The position numbers were made by a program, and so were the translations under genes. From NCBI GenBank assembly GCA_946405625.1, contig CAMJHQ010000001.1, positions 62,001 through 126,000 on the forward strand: DNA of 64,000 nucleotides, written 5' to 3'. Within the stretch, counting starts at the first letter, position 1. Each line of letters starts with the position of its first letter. Source of the stretch: an uncultured Lachnospiraceae bacterium (GTDB taxonomy: Bacteria; Bacillota; Clostridia; Lachnospirales; Lachnospiraceae). This document shows positions 63,542-64,000 of this stretch, one piece after another. The notes below the pieces were generated by a model, which saw only the letters and a program-made list of their open reading frames with translations, was not told where the DNA came from and ran no database searches.

Positions 63542-64000
63542 TTGACAATAGTGAGATAAATATTCTTATTGATAAGTATGTAGATTTCTGTGGAGACAGT
63601 GGACGGATCGATCAGACACTCTATCAGAAGTATGATGTTAAGAGAGGACTGCGTGATTCGGACGGGAAGGGAGTTCTTACAGGTCTTACCGAGATATCCG
63701 ATGTTAACGGTTTTAAGATGATCGACGGAGAGAGAACACCGATCGAAGGTGAACTCTATTTTCAGGGATATAATATCAAGGATCTGGTTGAAGGTTTTAA
63801 GGGAAGCTGCCATGGATTTGAGGAAACTATATTTCTTCTGCTCTTCGGTGAACTCCCTACGGAAACACAGCTGACAGAGTTCATGAAGGTACTCGGTGAA
63901 ATGCGCCCTCTGCCTGATAATTTCAACAGAGACGTTATCATGAAAGCACCGAGCCATAATATAATGAATGCGCTTGAGAGATGTGTTCTTACACTTTATA
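63538..64000 (+). CDS. citrate synthase homologue, second copy, cut by window edge
   Basis: The frame is open from ATG 63538 to the window end (154 residues seen). It shares LYQKYDVKRGLRDSDGKGVLTGLTEIS, GYNIKDLVEGF and FEETIFLLLFGELP with the full citrate synthase at 7961, to which it is clearly but distantly related. The catalytic His and Asp lie beyond the window. The ATGA overlap with the metallophosphoesterase indicates coupling. It could be a 2-methylcitrate or regulatory citrate synthase; this cannot be told from the N-terminus. Confidence 0.85.
   Translation, partial: MIDNSEINILIDKYVDFCGDSGRIDQTLYQKYDVKRGLRDSDGKGVLTGLTEISDVNGFKMIDGERTPIEGELYFQGYNIKDLVEGFKGSCHGFEETIFLLLFGELPTETQLTEFMKVLGEMRPLPDNFNRDVIMKAPSHNIMNALERCVLTLY

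Overview
The window looks like a chromosomal segment of an anaerobic, gut- or rumen-type Clostridia, most likely Lachnospiraceae. The evidence is gene order (dgt-dnaG-rpoD-trmK is a Firmicute macromolecular-synthesis arrangement), strong AGGAGG-type ribosome sites, moderately AT-rich sequence, lipoprotein linkers made of T-E-A repeats, a class A RNase P RNA and the family mix. Nearly all genes lie on the + strand. I see no tRNA or rRNA gene, transposase, phage gene or CRISPR array. Both ends cut a gene: the 3' part of asnB on the left and the 5' part of a second citrate synthase on the right.

Layout. 1-14.8 kb is mostly housekeeping: asnB, purA, a biotin protein ligase without DNA-binding domain, isocitrate dehydrogenase, citrate synthase, a small heat-shock protein, a cytoplasmic alpha-amylase, a TrpR-like regulator, a CorC/HlyC protein and an ABC-F ATPase. 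15.7-19.6 kb is a sugar ABC importer (lipoprotein, two permeases, no ATPase) behind a strong promoter and a leader of several hairpins. 19.7-27.3 kb holds dgt, dnaG, rpoD, trmK, a TGS/uridine-kinase-type protein and rnpB (minus strand).

27.4-39.6 kb is one long operon for a cell-envelope machine of unknown job: a secreted/anchored protein, an ABC ATPase with a Gln/Phe-rich repeat tail, an ABC permease, a membrane protein with about 40 Gly-X-Y triplets, a MoxR AAA+ ATPase, a DUF58 protein and a 1570-residue protein with three von Willebrand A-like segments. It is followed by a BirA-like protein that keeps the helix-turn-helix but has lost the ligase motifs, convergent with bioB and a sodium/solute symporter. 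43-50.6 kb carries topB, a VanZ-like protein, dtd, a HAD hydrolase, a tubulin/FtsZ-like GTPase and fructose-bisphosphate aldolase.

50.7-58.5 kb is the most striking part: a three-gene SMC-type operon resembling Wadjet JetA-JetB-JetC with no JetD nuclease gene beside it, followed after palindromic DNA by a protein of the spore-photoproduct-lyase-like radical SAM family in which all three iron-sulfur cysteines are replaced. The end of the window has a malic enzyme, a second MoxR ATPase, a cytoplasmic fusion of a ParB-like domain to a BMP/PnrA-type binding domain, a metallophosphoesterase and the second citrate synthase.

Citrate synthase, isocitrate dehydrogenase and malic enzyme point to a partial TCA branch making 2-oxoglutarate and NADPH. 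Two theme-level observations stand out: families split into an active and a motif-depleted member (BirA, radical SAM), and large NTPase-driven envelope or chromosome machines of undefined function.
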